Assembly: GCA_021161765.1 (NCBI GenBank)
Contig: JAGGZZ010000023.1
Location: forward strand, 1-21,500
Source: Candidatus Methanophagales archaeon
GTDB lineage: Archaea > Halobacteriota > Syntropharchaeia > Alkanophagales > Methanospirareceae
Direction: 5' to 3'
Length of the DNA: 21,500 nt
A program made the translations under genes and the position numbers. Positions 20,908 to 21,500 of this stretch are shown here, piece by piece. Each line of letters opens with the position of its first letter. Position 1 is the first letter of the stretch. The notes under the pieces were generated by a model. It was not told the origin of the DNA. It ran no database searches and worked only from the letters and a program-made list of their open reading frames with translations.

Positions 20908-21078
20908 TCATGGCTTCTTTTTCTTCCAGCCATATACCTTCCTCATTTTCTTTGATCTTCCAAACCCGCATGCCACGCAGTACTTCGCATGCAGACTAAA
21001 AGAGCGACTACCGCATCTGCGGCATCTTATGTGCGACCTCTTCTGCTTTTTGCCAAAAGAAGCTGTGCCTTTTACCAT
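20908..21078 (-). CDS. rpl37e: 50S ribosomal protein eL37
   Basis: A 56-residue basic protein, opening MVKGTASFGKKQKRSHIRCR, with the four zinc cysteines C19-xx-C22 ... C34-xx-C37 and the typical GFGRSKKMRKVYGWKKK ending. It matches archaeal L37e closely in sequence and length. The ATG overlaps the stop of the Sm-like gene (ATGGTAA), which is the usual LSm-eL37 pairing in archaea. It is short enough to be missed by a length cut-off of 60 residues. Confidence 0.95.
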   Translation of the reverse strand: MVKGTASFGKKQKRSHIRCRRCGSRSFSLHAKYCVACGFGRSKKMRKVYGWKKKKP

Positions 21079-21407
21079 GTTCCTTTCTCTCCTGTTCCTT
21101 TAGCCTCGCTTCTGCCCTTACCTTTACCCTTACCTTTACCCTCTCCCTTGTCTTTTTCCGTCTCCTTCTGTACGGTTGGCGAGACGTACACCACGTTATC
21201 GCCTCGCACCAGAATTTCGCCCATAATGCTCTTGACTGAGGTGTCGCTATCCAACTCTTCTGCATCGCGTAATACCAGGTTCATGTGCATGTCGTATCCG
21301 TCTAATACACCTCGAAATTCCCTGCCACCTCTTATTTTCACTATAACCGGGGACTTTAACGATTTGTTTAATATGTCCAACGGCTTAAGCCTATCTACCA
21401 TGTCCAT
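21072..21407 (-). CDS. Sm-like (LSm) RNA-binding protein with Gly-Lys tail
   Basis: A 111-residue protein. The Sm1 motif covers about residues 14-45 (SPVIVKIRGGREFRGVLDGY then DMHMNLVL), and the Sm2 motif is the ILVRGDNVVYVSP stretch (65-77); both are canonical. Archaeal LSm rings bind U-rich RNA. Residues 80-111 form a low-complexity tail (KGEGKGKGKGKGRSEAKG), unusual in length, encoded by GGTAAA/GGTAAG-type units. The start at ATG 21407 is chosen over the GTG just upstream because GGAG lies 10-13 bases before it. It overlaps eL37 by seven bases. Confidence 0.93.
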   Translation of the reverse strand: MDMVDRLKPLDILNKSLKSPVIVKIRGGREFRGVLDGYDMHMNLVLRDAEELDSDTSVKSIMGEILVRGDNVVYVSPTVQKETEKDKGEGKGKGKGKGRSEAKGTGEKGTW

Positions 21408-21460
21408 CACTCTCTCCTTTTCTTTTTACTGCGCTACTTGCTTATACTTGTTATCACCCG

Positions 21461-21470
21461 TATTTTATAA
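21461..21470 (-). promoter_or_regulatory. TATA box of the LSm-eL37-tRNA-Ser-aIF2beta cluster
   Basis: TTATAAAATA on the minus strand about 54-63 bases before the LSm ATG, leaving a leader of some 30 bases with a GGAG ribosome-binding site. No other box of this quality appears in the cluster. Confidence 0.5.
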
Positions 21471-21500
21471 GTTAATAATGCTTTAGATAGCATAAAGAGA

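Overview
The window reads as chromosomal DNA of a euryarchaeon from the methanogen/ANME side of the tree. Archaeal markers are sn-glycerol-1-phosphate dehydrogenase, Sm-like protein, eL37, aIF2-beta, uS2, an RPA-associated OB-fold protein, UPF0179, and a UPF0285 / methanogenesis marker 12 protein. Promoters look archaeal (TTTATATA-type boxes, often with very short leaders). The marker 12 gene and the EpsI-like genes suggest a Methanomicrobia / Syntrophoarchaeia / ANME-1-type genome. That placement is inference, and no rRNA is present to test it.

Layout. 230-1977: two tandem, overlapping exosortase-associated EpsI (DUF3485) paralogues. 2139-2936: a CPBP-family membrane protease bracketed by inverted dispersed repeats. 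3150-5120 (-): a MutS-family ATPase. 5231-6292: a TPR protein, a small antitoxin-like gene and the tail of a lost RelE/ParE toxin. 6293-11984 (-): a tetrapyrrole block read as met8-like precorrin-2 dehydrogenase, hemA, hemB, then a winged-helix regulator and hemL, with two small unknown genes behind hemL. 12179-14248 (-): bacterial-type NAD-dependent DNA ligase, divergent from rpsB, MEMO and the RPA-associated protein (14310-16709, +). 16912-20202 (+): egsA, a GxxExxY protein, UPF0179 and methanogenesis marker 12. 20346-21407 (-): Sm-like protein, eL37, tRNA-Ser(UGA) and aIF2-beta, a compact information-processing cluster.

The outstanding non-gene feature is a family of about 110-150 bp dispersed elements in nearly every larger intergenic gap. 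Each has a left arm of ~10-bp units of the type CRCAGATTAA, a variable core, a right arm of rc(CRCAGATTTA) units and, in the best copies, an end carrying TTATACTTTATATACAA, which looks like an archaeal TATA box. The left arm usually abuts the stop codon of the upstream gene, and several stop codons share their GA with it. The TATA end usually faces the next gene, so copies look like portable gene-end/promoter cassettes. A related arm type (CACGAGATTACAC) flanks an intact GxxExxY gene in inverted orientation. A second GxxExxY gene, internally deleted, lies inside another repeat cluster. GxxExxY carries a visible PD...ExK...QxxxY nuclease signature, so a nuclease gene and its repeat family may together form a poorly described mobile or selfish system. 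That is the main hypothesis from this window.

The heme genes would make 5-aminolevulinate (HemA, HemL) and porphobilinogen (HemB), plus the precorrin-2 to sirohydrochlorin step (Met8-like). hemC, hemD and the cobA-type methylase are not in the window.
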